A stretch of 64,000 bases of DNA from Bacillus sp. F19 (GCA_023823795.1 CP085710.1:4118001-4182000), one strand, 5' to 3'. Positions 41,194 to 51,034 are shown, counted from the first letter of the stretch. The notes: generated from the letters alone by a model not told the origin. Translations and numbers: made by a program.

Positions 41194-42674
41194 ATTCAGC
41201 AATGATTATTATTTTCGGATTTATCTTCCTCTCTATTTATCTGGGGATTCTGGCAAGAAAAGGAAAGGATATGGACTTGGAGCAGTGGACCGTTGGCAAA
41301 CGGGGATTTGGCAGTCTCTTCGTCTTCCTCCTGATGGCTGGTGAAACATACACAACAGTTACTTTTCTTGGCGGAAGCGGGTGGGCCTACGATAAGGGTG
41401 GACCAGCACTTTATTTGGTTGCATATATTTCATTGATGTACGTCTTATCTTACTGGCTTCTCCCTGCAATCTGGAAATATGGGAAAGAAAACAATCTGGT
41501 TTCACAACCTGACTTTTATGTAAGCAAATATAAAAGCCCTGCGCTTGGAATAATTGTAGCCCTCATTGGGGTGCTTGCCATCATTCCGTACATCGTTCTT
41601 CAATTAAAAGGACTTGGCATTATTGTGTCAGAGGGGTCTTATGGAAAAATCTCACCCGCGCTTGCTATTTGGATTGGGGCAATCGCAATTACTATTTATG
41701 TCATGATTTCAGGCATTCACGGATCTGCCTGGACTGCCGTTCTTAAGGATATCTTGATCCTTATAGTAGTTGTATTCCTGGGAATTTACATTCCATTCCA
41801 TTACTTCGGAGGCATACAGCCGATGTTTGAGGCAGTTGAAGCTGCCAAACCAGGATTCCTTGCACTTCCTGATAGCGGGTTTAGTATTTCATGGTTTATT
41901 TCAACTGTTCTGCTAACCGTGCTTGGTGTCTATATGTGGCCACATTTTTATGGCGCCATTTATTCAGCCAAAAACGGCAGGTCCTTCCGAAAAAATGCGA
42001 TTATCAGCCCTTTATATACACTTATATTGTTGTTCGTTTTTCTTGTAGGATATACTGCTATCGTGAAAGTGCCGAATTTAAAAGGAACGGAAACCGATCT
42101 TGCTTTGCTCCGGATTTCCATTCAAACCTTCGATCCATGGTTTGTGGGGGTGATTGGAGCAGCTGGCTTATTAACAGCCCTTGTGCCAGGTTCCATGCTG
42201 CTTATGGCAGCATCTACCTCTTTATCTAAAAACGTATATAAAGTGTTTGTGCCAACAGCTACTGAAAAACAAGTATCCGTTCTGGCAAAACTGCTTGTCC
42301 CTGTTGTGACCCTTGTCTGTGTATACTTTACATTCAATGGGGGTGACAGCATCGTAACCCTCCTGTTAATGGGGTATAGTTTTGTCACACAATTGGCACC
42401 TGCCCTGCTTTTAAGCTTAATGAAGAATAATTTTGTAACGAAGCAAGGTGCGGCAGCTGGAATGATTATCGGAGTTGGGGTTGTGGCATATACGACCATT
42501 ACACAAACAACACTTGCTACTCTTTTCCCTTCTCTGCCACAATTCGTTAAGGATATTAATGTAGGTGTTATTGCATTGAGCGTTAATGTTGCCACGATGT
42601 TGATTGTCAGCCTATTAACAAAGAATGTGGCTGTTTTAAAAGATTCTAACGCACCTATTGAAAGCACAAACTAA
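41190..42674 (+). CDS. Sodium:solute symporter (SSS family)
   Basis: 494 residues and about 13 membrane helices. SSS features: EQWTVGKRGFGSLFVFLLMAGETYTTVTFLGGSGWAYDKGG near the N-terminus, and a GMxIGVGVVAYT segment near the end. It couples sodium entry to uptake of an organic solute, likely the substrate of the amidohydrolase encoded first in the operon. Pairing with DUF3311 is typical. Confidence 0.88.
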   Translation: MNSAMIIIFGFIFLSIYLGILARKGKDMDLEQWTVGKRGFGSLFVFLLMAGETYTTVTFLGGSGWAYDKGGPALYLVAYISLMYVLSYWLLPAIWKYGKENNLVSQPDFYVSKYKSPALGIIVALIGVLAIIPYIVLQLKGLGIIVSEGSYGKISPALAIWIGAIAITIYVMISGIHGSAWTAVLKDILILIVVVFLGIYIPFHYFGGIQPMFEAVEAAKPGFLALPDSGFSISWFISTVLLTVLGVYMWPHFYGAIYSAKNGRSFRKNAIISPLYTLILLFVFLVGYTAIVKVPNLKGTETDLALLRISIQTFDPWFVGVIGAAGLLTALVPGSMLLMAASTSLSKNVYKVFVPTATEKQVSVLAKLLVPVVTLVCVYFTFNGGDSIVTLLLMGYSFVTQLAPALLLSLMKNNFVTKQGAAAGMIIGVGVVAYTTITQTTLATLFPSLPQFVKDINVGVIALSVNVATMLIVSLLTKNVAVLKDSNAPIESTN

Positions 42675-42901
42675 ATGTAAAGCTATACCGCTGTTTTGTA
42701 ATTGTAAAAAGTTGGAGCTTAAAATCGTTTAAGACCTTACTTGCTCCATAAACCCTGAAATTGTATAAATAACTCCATATTCTTAATGACATAGAAAAAA
42801 GCAGCTCCTATAAAGATTAAAGAGTTCCGTTTGAGATGCTTTTTCAAAATTAATAAGAAAAATGAGATTGGTTTTGACATTGAAATTGTCTTAGGTTAAA
42901 T

Positions 42902-42931
42902 AAAAAAGACTCGTCATTGACGGGTCTTTTG
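42902..42931. terminator. Terminator between convergent operons
   Basis: AAAAGAC-CGTC and GACGGGTCTTTT pair around attg. The surrounding 42675-43035 has no gene. Confidence 0.65.
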
Positions 42932-43035
42932 ACTTGTATGCGTCTATTTAGATTTATACGGATATTCCATTAAAGCCACTAATAAAAAGAAACACCCCTA
43001 TTCAAGAATGACGTCCATTAATGGAATAACTAACT

Positions 43036-43773
43036 TTATTCAATAAAAATAAGGATCCCCAGTACAACTATTAACAAAGAAAATAAATAGACCCAGTCTT
43101 TTGTTACTATTTTAGTTGATTGATAATAGGTTCGGTGTCTTGTACCCGTAAATCCACGTGCTTCCATTGCTATAGCAATTCGTTCTGATTTTCGTATTCC
43201 TTGAGTAAACAGTGGTAAAGAGTACCTCATAAAAGCTTTCCAACTATTTTTTTGCTTATAGCCTCTTACTTTATGAGCAGTCTTCATTTGGTTTAGTTCA
43301 GATTGGAATAATGGGATAAAGCGGAACCCCGCTAATAGCCCATACGCCCATTTAGGTGAAAGTTTACATTGATGAATTAAACTCATAATGAACAAAGTTA
43401 AGTCTGTTGTAGAGGTGAATAATAGTCCATACGTTACAAACCCTAACATACGTAAAGCTAAAGTTAAGCCATGATTCATACTCTCTTCGGTGATATGGAA
43501 CCAGGCCCATTTCCAAATTGTTTCTTGCCCTTCACCAAAAGCCGCCATCATCCAAAATACAAGAATAAAAAAACCTAAATAAGGAAAAAGCCTTTTCATG
43601 AGGAAGGTAATTCTCCATCCGCCTAAAAAAATCCCGAGTAATACCGCAAAAAACCATATCAAAAAAGTAACTTTTGGATGTGAAATTGTCATCAATATAA
43701 ACATAATCAAAAAATGGGAAAGTAATTTGCATGAAGGATTTAGAGTAGAGAGGAATGAATGGTTAGTCTTCAT
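43036..43773 (-). CDS. ykoC: ECF transporter transmembrane (T) component, YkoC-like
   Basis: 245 residues and five or more membrane helices (CbiQ/EcfT family). The coupling segment includes AMEARGFTGTRHRTYY, the conserved Ala-Arg-Gly motif that contacts the ATPase. It works with the YkoD ATPase and YkoE substrate component to import a thiamine precursor, probably hydroxymethylpyrimidine. It overlaps ykoD by four bases and is last in the TPP-riboswitch operon. Confidence 0.85.
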   Translation of the reverse strand: MKTNHSFLSTLNPSCKLLSHFLIMFILMTISHPKVTFLIWFFAVLLGIFLGGWRITFLMKRLFPYLGFFILVFWMMAAFGEGQETIWKWAWFHITEESMNHGLTLALRMLGFVTYGLLFTSTTDLTLFIMSLIHQCKLSPKWAYGLLAGFRFIPLFQSELNQMKTAHKVRGYKQKNSWKAFMRYSLPLFTQGIRKSERIAIAMEARGFTGTRHRTYYQSTKIVTKDWVYLFSLLIVVLGILIFIE

Positions 43774-45359
43774 AATAAATTACTCTCCTTTCGTGCATGC
43801 ATCAATTGATAATGGAGCGGCGGAATTAACGCACTTTCACATAAAAGATTTTGATCAGAAAACAACCGATAAGGTGTCCCTTGATATGTCACTCTCCCCT
43901 TGTTGAAGAGAATTACTTTATCTGAAAAATCATCAACTAAATCCATATCGTGAGTCACCATGACAATGGTTGTTCCCTGTTCCTGTCTCTCTTTTAGGCG
44001 TTTAATAAGCTCTCTAGCTGTCTTTTCATCCTGACCGAAAGTTGGTTCGTCAAGTAATAATAAATTTTGATCAAACAATAACATAGTCGCAACACTTAAC
44101 CGACGTTTTTGTCCTAAACTCAATGTAAAAGGGTGAGCATTGTGATAAGATTCCAATCCAAACTCCTGCATTAATTGTTTTGTTTTTGTATTAATTAGCT
44201 CTTCAGGCCAATTTCTTTGTCGGCCGCCAAAGGCAATTTCTTCAAATACAGTATCCGTTATAAATTGAAGTTCTGGATTTTGAAAAACAAAGCCCGCTTT
44301 TTCATATAATTCTCGATCTGACCATTTTTTCAGTTCAGTATCTTGAAAGTGAATTTTCCCTTTTTTAATTGGCTCCAAGCGTATAAGACTTTTTAAGAAG
44401 GTGCTTTTCCCGCTTCCATTTTCACCGACGATCGAAATCCATTCCCCTTTATGGATTCTTATATTAATGTCTCTCACTATTGCCTTCTTCCTATAACCAA
44501 TTTCAACATTTTCGATGCTGATAAAAATATCCTCTTTTTTGTATTCTTTGGTTTTTAATATTGACTTCTTATCTCTTATATTTGAAAGTTTGATAGATAG
44601 CGGATGTGAACTATTATCAACAACTTCCATCCATTTTTCCGGAAATAATTTCGGCCGCCAAATACCAGCTTCTTTCATTTGATTATTAAAGTTCAGCAGA
44701 ATCTCTTTTGGCTTTCCATCCCCGATAATACACCCACTTTCATTTATGATAACGACCCTATCCATCCATTCAATGCAGCCGTCTAATACATGTTCTACAA
44801 AAACCATCGTTTGGTTTGTCTTTTGGGAAATTTGATTCAATAAATCAAATATCTCGTTCCTGCCAGCAGGATCTAATTGGGCTGTTGGTTCATCAAAGAA
44901 CAAGACTTCTGGTTCTAATGCTAATAAACAAGCTAATGCCAATCTTTGTTTCATACCACCGGATAATGTTTCAATTGGTGTTTTCTTATCTATCTTTAGC
45001 CCTACTTTATCCATCAAGTCAGAAATCATTTTGTCCATATCGTTTCGCGGAATAGACCGGTTTTCGAGACTAAAAGCAATCTCTTCACCCACATGAAGCA
45101 TACAAAATTGAGAATCAGGATCTTGAAACATAACGCCGGCATCTTTCCTGAGGAATACTTCACCACTTACTTCTGCCTCAATATGCTCAGGGATAATACC
45201 TGCAAGAGCGGAAATCAAAGTAGATTTCCCACTCCCGCTAGGCCCTAGTATTAATACTTTCTCCCCTTTATTTATTGACAATGTAATACAACTGAGTATT
45301 TTTTCAGAACGATTATAAAAGCGAATAGATAGATCCTTACATCCCAGAAACATTTCCAT
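43770..45359 (-). CDS. ykoD: ECF transporter ATPase with two ABC domains, YkoD-like
   Basis: 529 residues containing two complete ATP-binding cassettes. First: Walker A GPSGSGKST (~35-43), signature LSGGMKQRLALA, Walker B VLFFDEPTAQLDP. Second: Walker A GENGSGKST (~315-323), LSLGQKRRLSVATML, LLLLDEPTFGQDE. The fused dual-domain form is typical of YkoD. It powers uptake with YkoC and YkoE. It overlaps ykoE by 23 bases. Confidence 0.9.
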   Translation of the reverse strand: MEMFLGCKDLSIRFYNRSEKILSCITLSINKGEKVLILGPSGSGKSTLISALAGIIPEHIEAEVSGEVFLRKDAGVMFQDPDSQFCMLHVGEEIAFSLENRSIPRNDMDKMISDLMDKVGLKIDKKTPIETLSGGMKQRLALACLLALEPEVLFFDEPTAQLDPAGRNEIFDLLNQISQKTNQTMVFVEHVLDGCIEWMDRVVIINESGCIIGDGKPKEILLNFNNQMKEAGIWRPKLFPEKWMEVVDNSSHPLSIKLSNIRDKKSILKTKEYKKEDIFISIENVEIGYRKKAIVRDINIRIHKGEWISIVGENGSGKSTFLKSLIRLEPIKKGKIHFQDTELKKWSDRELYEKAGFVFQNPELQFITDTVFEEIAFGGRQRNWPEELINTKTKQLMQEFGLESYHNAHPFTLSLGQKRRLSVATMLLFDQNLLLLDEPTFGQDEKTARELIKRLKERQEQGTTIVMVTHDMDLVDDFSDKVILFNKGRVTYQGTPYRLFSDQNLLCESALIPPLHYQLMHARKESNLL

Positions 45360-45933
45360 TTAAGTTTTCCCTTTTCCTTTTTTCCTTCATAATTTCATAT
45401 TGTTCTAAAACACCTGTTTTTGCGAGTGAGTCCACGACTACTTTAGCTAACCAACCACCGAGAATCATTCCGCTTATCACATGAATTACTAACGTAACAA
45501 AAAATACTTCTGTCGTGTAATATCCAAAACCGTTGGCAATTAAGTTATAGATCATGCTTCCAACCGCTGCAAGAGCCCCAGATAGCATTAATGTAAATAG
45601 GTTGTAGCGTTTATATCTGAATATCGCGAATGCGATTTCTGAACCAATACCTTGAAAGACACCAATTAAAAGGGCTGATAGACCAAAATGACTTCCTGTT
45701 AATAACTCTACTGCTGCCGCTGCAACCTCTGCAATAAGGGCCGCACCCGGTTTTCTGATAATATACGCTACAATTGGACTGGCAATCACCCAAATCCCAA
45801 ACATAAAACCTGCACCCACCGGCCCCACAATAGCGGAAATCGGAATCCAAAGAGTAGACCATCCTAAATAAATAACTCCACAAGCCACTGCTAGAATAAC
45901 AGCAAGAACTACTTCTTTCATCTTCCAGCTCAT
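45337..45933 (-). CDS. ykoE: ECF transporter substrate-binding (S) component for HMP/thiamine, YkoE-like
   Basis: 198 residues from ATG 45933, with GGAGGC upstream; the start overlaps the stop of tenA (TGATG). About five or six membrane helices. The motifs MSWKMKEVVLAVILAVACGVIYLGWSTLW and RKPGAALIAEVAAAAVELLTGSHFG fit the YkoE family. It binds the pyrimidine precursor of thiamine and docks on the YkoCD energising module. Confidence 0.88.
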   Translation of the reverse strand: MSWKMKEVVLAVILAVACGVIYLGWSTLWIPISAIVGPVGAGFMFGIWVIASPIVAYIIRKPGAALIAEVAAAAVELLTGSHFGLSALLIGVFQGIGSEIAFAIFRYKRYNLFTLMLSGALAAVGSMIYNLIANGFGYYTTEVFFVTLVIHVISGMILGGWLAKVVVDSLAKTGVLEQYEIMKEKRKRENLNGNVSGM

Positions 45934-46616
45934 CACTTTACTGCCTCCATTTTCACAGGCCATTCTTCGAGTTTATAGGCCATATCCCAAAACATATATT
46001 CAAGCTGACAGCTTATTAAGAAATGTTCTTTCATCTTTTCTTTCTCTCTCTCTGTTGCTTCCTTTGCCCACTCATCTATACGGGCACAAAATTTAGTTGT
46101 GATCGAATCTGTACGATTACCATAAAAATTTATCCAGTCATAAAATGGATGAGAGCGATCTGGATTAACTTCATTTAATATTCTTTTCCCAATCTCCCAA
46201 TACGTCCACGGACATGGTAATAAGACAGCTAAAATTTCCCCTAATGTTCCTTCGTGAGCAACTGTAAGCATATGACGTATGTAATGATGTGAAGATGGTG
46301 ATAACGGATATCCTTGTAATTCCTCATATGGAACACCGGCTACTTGACAAAAGTTATTATGTGGATGGATTTCACTTTTTAATATAAATGAAATTTGCTG
46401 ATTAAACATATCCATATCTTCACGATTCTCACACTTCGCGACCGCTATTCCATAGATTCTGATAAAGGAATTCAAATATTCAAAGTCCTGTTTAACATAA
46501 TGAATTAATTGCTCCTTTTTTAATCCTCCATTGGCAATTCCTTTGACAAAAGGATGTTCGAAAATCGCATTAAAGATTTGATTTGCTTCCTTTCTTAGTT
46601 CTGCTGAAAAACTCAT
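45933..46616 (-). CDS. tenA: Aminopyrimidine aminohydrolase / thiaminase II
   Basis: 227 residues. TenA fold with the active-site Cys in AVLLPCPWTYWEIGKRI (~135-150), and conserved residues in YVKQDFEYLNSF and HPFYDWINFYGN. The enzyme hydrolyses formylaminopyrimidine breakdown products of thiamine to HMP for reuse. It replaces ykoF as the gene preceding ykoEDC here. AAGGGGGC precedes the ATG. Controlled by the TPP riboswitch upstream. Confidence 0.92.
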   Translation of the reverse strand: MSFSAELRKEANQIFNAIFEHPFVKGIANGGLKKEQLIHYVKQDFEYLNSFIRIYGIAVAKCENREDMDMFNQQISFILKSEIHPHNNFCQVAGVPYEELQGYPLSPSSHHYIRHMLTVAHEGTLGEILAVLLPCPWTYWEIGKRILNEVNPDRSHPFYDWINFYGNRTDSITTKFCARIDEWAKEATEREKEKMKEHFLISCQLEYMFWDMAYKLEEWPVKMEAVK

Positions 46617-46679
46617 ACATTTAGCCCCCTTATTGGTTATAACGGGAAGACACTATAGGGAGAGACTATAATTAAATAC

Positions 46680-46708
46680 GAAAAAGCCGCTCCAAAAATG
46701 GAGCGGCA
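46680..46708 (-). terminator. Riboswitch expression-platform terminator
   Basis: Read leftward, GCCGCTCC-attttt-GGAGCGGC then TTTTTCG. It forms when TPP is bound. Confidence 0.85.
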
Positions 46709-46733
46709 GAATAATTATATATATTCATACACT

Positions 46734-46828
46734 GACTCCACTTTCCTACGCTAGTATGAACTAGATCAGGTTCAAAGGGTCCAGGATAACTCCTGTCTCA
46801 GCCATAAAATGGCTCCCCTAGTGGTCTT
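46734..46828 (-). promoter_or_regulatory. TPP riboswitch (thi box)
   Basis: Read leftward it holds P1 CCACT/AGTGG, the CTGAGA loop (in GGCTGAGACAGG), and GGACCCTTTGAACCTGAT, the conserved TPP-binding core. Placed 25 bp before a terminator and ~120 bp before tenA. It turns off the operon at high thiamine pyrophosphate. Confidence 0.95.
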
Positions 46829-46846
46829 CCTATTAATTTAATATTT

Positions 46847-46875
46847 ACTGTACACATGCTTTATAATAAAGTCAA
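46847..46875 (-). promoter_or_regulatory. Promoter of the tenA-ykoEDC operon
   Basis: TTGACT (46870-46875) and TACAGT (46847-46852) on the minus strand with a 17-bp spacer, ~20 bp before the riboswitch. Confidence 0.65.
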
Positions 46876-47535
46876 TCAATTTGGCCTTAATATAATGAAA
46901 GAGCTCAATTCCAGCTGTATAATTGCAGCTGACATCAGACTTTTTAACTATCAAAAAGTGCAGTTCTCACTGCTTTAGTAAAATTTATTAGCTGTATATA
47001 ATCTATATTATTATGTAAATTGAAATTTCATATTTTTATAACTTAGCTCTTTTACCGAAGGTTTGGGTGAAATACAATTTTAACTCAAACTTGAAGTTGA
47101 GGTATATAATTAATACCCTTCTTTCTGGCACTTGCATAAAATTCGACTGGTAATGTGATTAACTAAAATGCAGCTGCTGATGAAAAAAAATGATCACAGA
47201 CCAACAAAATTTAGTACTTGTCGAGCCGCTGTTTAAATAAAACCTCCTGTATTCCTTTCTTTAACCCCGAGCCTGCAAGAAAAGCTTTTGTTTTTGAGTT
47301 TCATGGATATGCTATAGTAATTGAAGCGATTTCTTTTTAATAGCAACTTCTCTTCTCTCATATTTGATGAACACAATTGAATGACTTGTAGACATACTTG
47401 AACAGTAAACTAGAAAATCTGACCTATGGCAAATAGGTCAGCTTAAGTATCGCCTTTCTGCTCTCCATGCACTTAAGTAGATTTAGAGGGCTTTTATTTT
47501 TGATATTCAGATTTCATAGACAATAACCTTTCTTT
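46876..47535. other. Intergenic stretch, no gene seen
   Basis: 660 bp, AT-rich. The only structure noted is a short hairpin GACCTAT-ggcaa-ATAGGTC near 47417-47437. Confidence 0.5.
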
Positions 47536-48024
47536 TCACGTCCAAGCTGATAAAACCTTGACCTTACTTAGTGATAAGAACTGCCTGTGTGGCCTCTGAT
47601 AATACTTTTTGGCTGACATGCCTAAGACCCACTTCTTTATTCTACTTAGTCCTCGGCTTCCCATAACGATAAGGTCAATGTTGTTCTTTTCTGAATACCC
47701 GCAAATGGATGCTGCTGGGTCACCATCTAATAGAGCTGTAGTAACCTTAATATCAGGAGATATTTCGTCTTTAGCTTTTCTAAATATAGCTTCACCTTTA
47801 CCTATCTCAACTTCTTCAGCTCTTTCTACCTCTTCCTGAATAATTTGAGTGCCAGCTTCACTTACGGGGTATACTCCACCATAAAGTGGCAGATGGGTCT
47901 CGTTCTTAACATGAATCAATGTCAATTCTGCCCCATTGTTCATTGCTAGCTCATTTGCATGCTGTAACGCTTGCTTACTTCCCTCTGAACCATCAATAGC
48001 TACCAATATTCTCTTATAAATCAT
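47536..48024 (-). CDS. Universal stress protein A family, C-terminus altered by a frameshift
   Basis: 162 residues. UspA fold: YKRILVAIDGSEGSKQALQHANELA at the start and the nucleotide-binding DLIVMGSRGLSRIKKWVLG near the end. The normal family ending is present in the next frame as VSQKVLSEATQAVLITK, stopping at 47564. The annotated frame instead ends KKYYQRPHRQFLSLSKVKVLSAWT. A one-base loss near 47615-47620 explains this and removes part of the last beta strand that makes the dimer. Real mutation or assembly error. Confidence 0.75.
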   Translation of the reverse strand: MIYKRILVAIDGSEGSKQALQHANELAMNNGAELTLIHVKNETHLPLYGGVYPVSEAGTQIIQEEVERAEEVEIGKGEAIFRKAKDEISPDIKVTTALLDGDPAASICGYSEKNNIDLIVMGSRGLSRIKKWVLGMSAKKYYQRPHRQFLSLSKVKVLSAWT

Positions 48025-48162
48025 AACAACCTCTCCTTGATCTGAAGTATAGAGACATATTATTGCTTTATTTAATTACCTTAATTATTTACCCTATCTC
48101 TTCAGAACTAACACATATTGCCCTTAACTAAATAATATCTGTATCTGATTGATATAAACACA

Positions 48163-48196
48163 AAAAAACCTTCTCTTGAAAGAGAAGATTTTTTTC
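48163..48196. terminator. Intrinsic terminator
   Basis: AACCTTCTCTT-gaa-AGAGAAGATT with A-run before and seven T after. It lies 140 bp upstream of the stress-protein start; the transcript it serves is not clear. The rest of 48025-48587 shows no gene. Confidence 0.6.
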
Positions 48197-48587
48197 AAGG
48201 AATTATGAAATTTTGTTGCTTGTTAGCTTCAGCTTGTTAATCTTTAAGAACAGCTCCCACTGCTCTTCACTGTATATAAAATTGGTATTATACACGAAAT
48301 TAACTTCGATTAATATTCGTTTCATTAAGGTCATATCCCTTTCTTTTAAAATTATTGTTTCTTCGATTGAAATTTTTCAAAGGCAACAATTTTTCAAGTA
48401 ATGACTTTTATTACCACCCTAGCACTTCTCCAAAAGCACTCCTGTTCCTCCACAATCTGACTCTTAACTAAATTCTTGATGCAAAATTGCGAGCGATTGT
48501 GGATGATTTTTCTGCATTACCGTGCTGCAGAATACCCTTCTTTAAACTAATCTGCTTGCTTTTATTTACTTAATTTGCTAATATAAC

Positions 48588-48603
48588 TAACGAACGTTCG
48601 TTA
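48588..48603. promoter_or_regulatory. Palindromic operator of the TetR-MFS operon
   Basis: TAACGAACGTTCGTTA is a perfect 16-bp palindrome ending 18 bp before the regulator start, in the position of an autoregulatory TetR operator. Confidence 0.75.
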
Positions 48604-48621
48604 AATTTGAGGTGATATTTA

Positions 48622-49197
48622 TTGAAAAGCAATGAAATTAAAAAGGCTGCTCTAAAATACTTCACAATTCACGGTTATGAAGGAGCATCTCTTTCTCTAA
48701 TATCTGAAGAAGTCGGCATGAAAAAACAATCCATTTACGCCCATTTTAATGGTAAGGATGATCTTTTTCTGCAAGTTTTACGTGATGCGAAAGAGACGGA
48801 GCTGTCTTCAAAACTCCAATATTTAGTTGATGCAAAAAACCCAGAAAAAGATTTATACGGATTTCTACAATTGGTCATCAATCTTTTCCAACAAAATGAG
48901 CAGTTAAAGTTTTGGCTGCGTATGTCTTTTTTTCCGCCAGCCCATCTTGAAAAAGCAATTGCACGGGAAGTCATAGATATCGAGGAAAAGGTGCAGACGA
49001 TACTGGAAAGAAAATTTCAGGATTGGATCAATGCTAAATTAATCGTCGGAGATGCAGCAATAATACCGACCTTTGCTTTCTTAGGAGTAGTCGATTCCAT
49101 TATGCTAGAGCTTGTATACGGCAATGATGAGAAACGGCTGAAAGATAAATTAGCAGCCTCTTGGATAGTATTTTGGAGAGGTATTTCACATCAATGA
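48622..49197 (+). CDS. TetR-family transcriptional regulator
   Basis: 191 residues from TTG 48622 (TTGAGGTGATAT upstream). The N-terminal HTH is IKKAALKYFTIHGYEGASLSLISEEVGMKKQSIYAHFNGKDDLF (~6-49). The ligand domain is helical (NEQLKFWLRMSFFPPAHLEKAIAREVIDIEE). It probably represses itself and the MFS gene 25 bp downstream by binding the palindrome at 48588, with release by the pump's substrate. Confidence 0.9.
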   Translation: MKSNEIKKAALKYFTIHGYEGASLSLISEEVGMKKQSIYAHFNGKDDLFLQVLRDAKETELSSKLQYLVDAKNPEKDLYGFLQLVINLFQQNEQLKFWLRMSFFPPAHLEKAIAREVIDIEEKVQTILERKFQDWINAKLIVGDAAIIPTFAFLGVVDSIMLELVYGNDEKRLKDKLAASWIVFWRGISHQ

Positions 49198-49222
49198 TTC
49201 ATACAGAAAAAGGTGTTAATAC

Positions 49223-50425
49223 ATGAGGAAACCAATTAATAAACAAAAAGCGGTATTAATTATCCTGCTAAGCAATATATTCATTGCATTTCTGGGAATT
49301 GGACTCATCATACCCGTTATGCCGTCTTTTATGAATATCATGCATTTATCAGGAAGTACGATGGGCTATCTTGTTGCCGTATTTGCGGTAGCTCAACTGC
49401 TTATGTCACCATTCGCAGGTCGTTGGGTTGACCGTTACGGCAGAAAGAAAATCATCATATTCGGTTTATTCCTTTTTGGTGTTTCAGAACTTATCTTTGG
49501 TGTAGGCACGAATGTATCGGTGCTTTATATATCAAGGATTCTAGGGGGTATAAGTGCCGCCTTTATTATGCCAGGTGTTACTGCATATGTTGCAGATATT
49601 ACGTCAGTTCAGGAACGGGCAAAAGCGATGGGCTATATTTCGGCCGCAATTAGCACTGGCTTTATTATAGGACCTGGTATCGGTGGCTTTATTGCAGAAT
49701 ATGGTGTACGCTTGCCCTTCTTCTTTGCAGCAGCCATTGCTTTTTTAGCATGCATTACATCGATATTTATTTTAAAAGAGCCGCTAACAAAGGAACAGCT
49801 TGCAGAAATTTCTGCTAATACAAAGCAAACAAACTTTATAAGCGATTTAAAAAGATCACTTAATCCGCTTTACTTTATTGCATTTATCATTGTATTTGTA
49901 CTTGCTTTCGGTTTATCAGCATATGAAACTGTTTTTAGCCTATTTTCTGATCATAAGTTCGGCTTTACGCCTAAGGACCTTGCAGCTATTATTACAATAA
50001 GCTCAATCTTTGGAGTTGTTGTGCAAATATTTATGTTTGGAAAAATGGTAGATATACTCGGTGAAAAGAAAATGATCCAATTATGTTTAATTATAGGTTC
50101 AATATTGGCAGTGGCGTCCACCGTTGTCTCTAGCCTTTTAGGAGTACTAGTGGTAACTTGCTTCATCTTCCTCGCATTTGACTTGCTTCGTCCGGCATTG
50201 ACGACATTTTTATCGAAAGCTGGCGGTAAAGAACAAGGATTTGTTGCAGGAATGAACTCAACATATACAAGCTTAGGTAATATCGTCGGGCCAGCCATGG
50301 GCGGAATACTTTTTGACGTAAACATCCACTATCCTTATCTTTTCGCAGCTGTCATTATGATCATTGGCCTTGGTATTACAGTCATGTGGAAAGAAAACCA
50401 ATTGGCTGAAAGCTTAGCGGAATAA
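49223..50425 (+). CDS. MFS multidrug efflux transporter (NorA/Bmr/TetA-like)
   Basis: 400 residues and 12 membrane helices. MFS signatures: motif A GRWVDRYGRKKIIIFG (~65-80), motif B region LYISRILGGISAAFIMPGV, and motif C GFIIGPGIGGFIAEYG (~145-160), the antiporter motif of drug exporters. Closest in layout to Bmr/NorA. Cotranscribed with the TetR regulator. Substrates not inferable. Confidence 0.88.
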   Translation: MRKPINKQKAVLIILLSNIFIAFLGIGLIIPVMPSFMNIMHLSGSTMGYLVAVFAVAQLLMSPFAGRWVDRYGRKKIIIFGLFLFGVSELIFGVGTNVSVLYISRILGGISAAFIMPGVTAYVADITSVQERAKAMGYISAAISTGFIIGPGIGGFIAEYGVRLPFFFAAAIAFLACITSIFILKEPLTKEQLAEISANTKQTNFISDLKRSLNPLYFIAFIIVFVLAFGLSAYETVFSLFSDHKFGFTPKDLAAIITISSIFGVVVQIFMFGKMVDILGEKKMIQLCLIIGSILAVASTVVSSLLGVLVVTCFIFLAFDLLRPALTTFLSKAGGKEQGFVAGMNSTYTSLGNIVGPAMGGILFDVNIHYPYLFAAVIMIIGLGITVMWKENQLAESLAE

Positions 50426-50550
50426 TTAGAAAAGCACCAGACGCCCTAGAACAATTAAAGGCACAGATTATTCCTGCGATGATCATTCAAAGTAGCTTTC
50501 CTTGTGGAGCTACAAACCTAACTCCAAAACCTATACTCTTATCTTTGAAT

Positions 50551-50590
50551 CTAAACCCCTTGTCCATATTGAACAAGAGGTTTAGATTTT
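50551..50590 (+). terminator. Terminator of the TetR-MFS operon
   Basis: CTAAACC-CTTGT and ACAAG-GGTTTAG pair, followed by ATTTT. A further weaker hairpin lies at about 50607-50635. Confidence 0.6.
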
Positions 50591-50688
50591 AGTCCAGAAT
50601 ACCGAAAAAAACCCGTCTCTTAATGGAGAGGTTTTGTAACTTAGTCAGATGTACACTCTTTAATTTCACCCTGCAGACCGCCTAATGT

Positions 50689-50733
50689 AAAAAGAAGATC
50701 CCAACCATTAACTGGTTGAGGATCTTCTTTTTT
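50689..50733. terminator. Terminator of the 98-residue gene
   Basis: AAAAAGAAGATCC..AACCA pairs with TGGTT..GGATCTTCTTTTTT, a strong stem with A- and T-runs on either side. Confidence 0.8.
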
Positions 50734-50737
50734 ATGA

Positions 50738-51034
50738 TTAAAAAACCCTTAGTTGCTGCTTTGTCTTTTCAAACTTAAGTCTTGCTTGATAATAAACTTC
50801 TATAAGGTTGCTTATTTTTAATTTGATTTCTTCTACATTCCCATCACAATTTGAAATTACCTGTTCAATATTGCAGTGTAGGAATTCACTTAGAAGATTG
50901 TTTATTCTTTCGCTGTAAACATCTTTAAAGTATTTTGCAGAACCAAATTCAACTTGTTCCTGCTCTTTTTCAAATGTGAACAAATGAGGCAGCTCAATTT
51001 CTTCAATTGAAACGCTTTTTATTTCTTTATCCAT
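50738..51034 (-). CDS. Conserved-looking small protein of unknown function
   Basis: 98 residues, acidic, helical in its second half (YFKDVYSERINNLLSEFL, VEEIKLKISNLIEVYYQARLKFEKT). AAGGGGGAGATTAC precedes the ATG. Own terminator. No family recognised. Confidence 0.6.
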   Translation of the reverse strand: MDKEIKSVSIEEIELPHLFTFEKEQEQVEFGSAKYFKDVYSERINNLLSEFLHCNIEQVISNCDGNVEEIKLKISNLIEVYYQARLKFEKTKQQLRVF

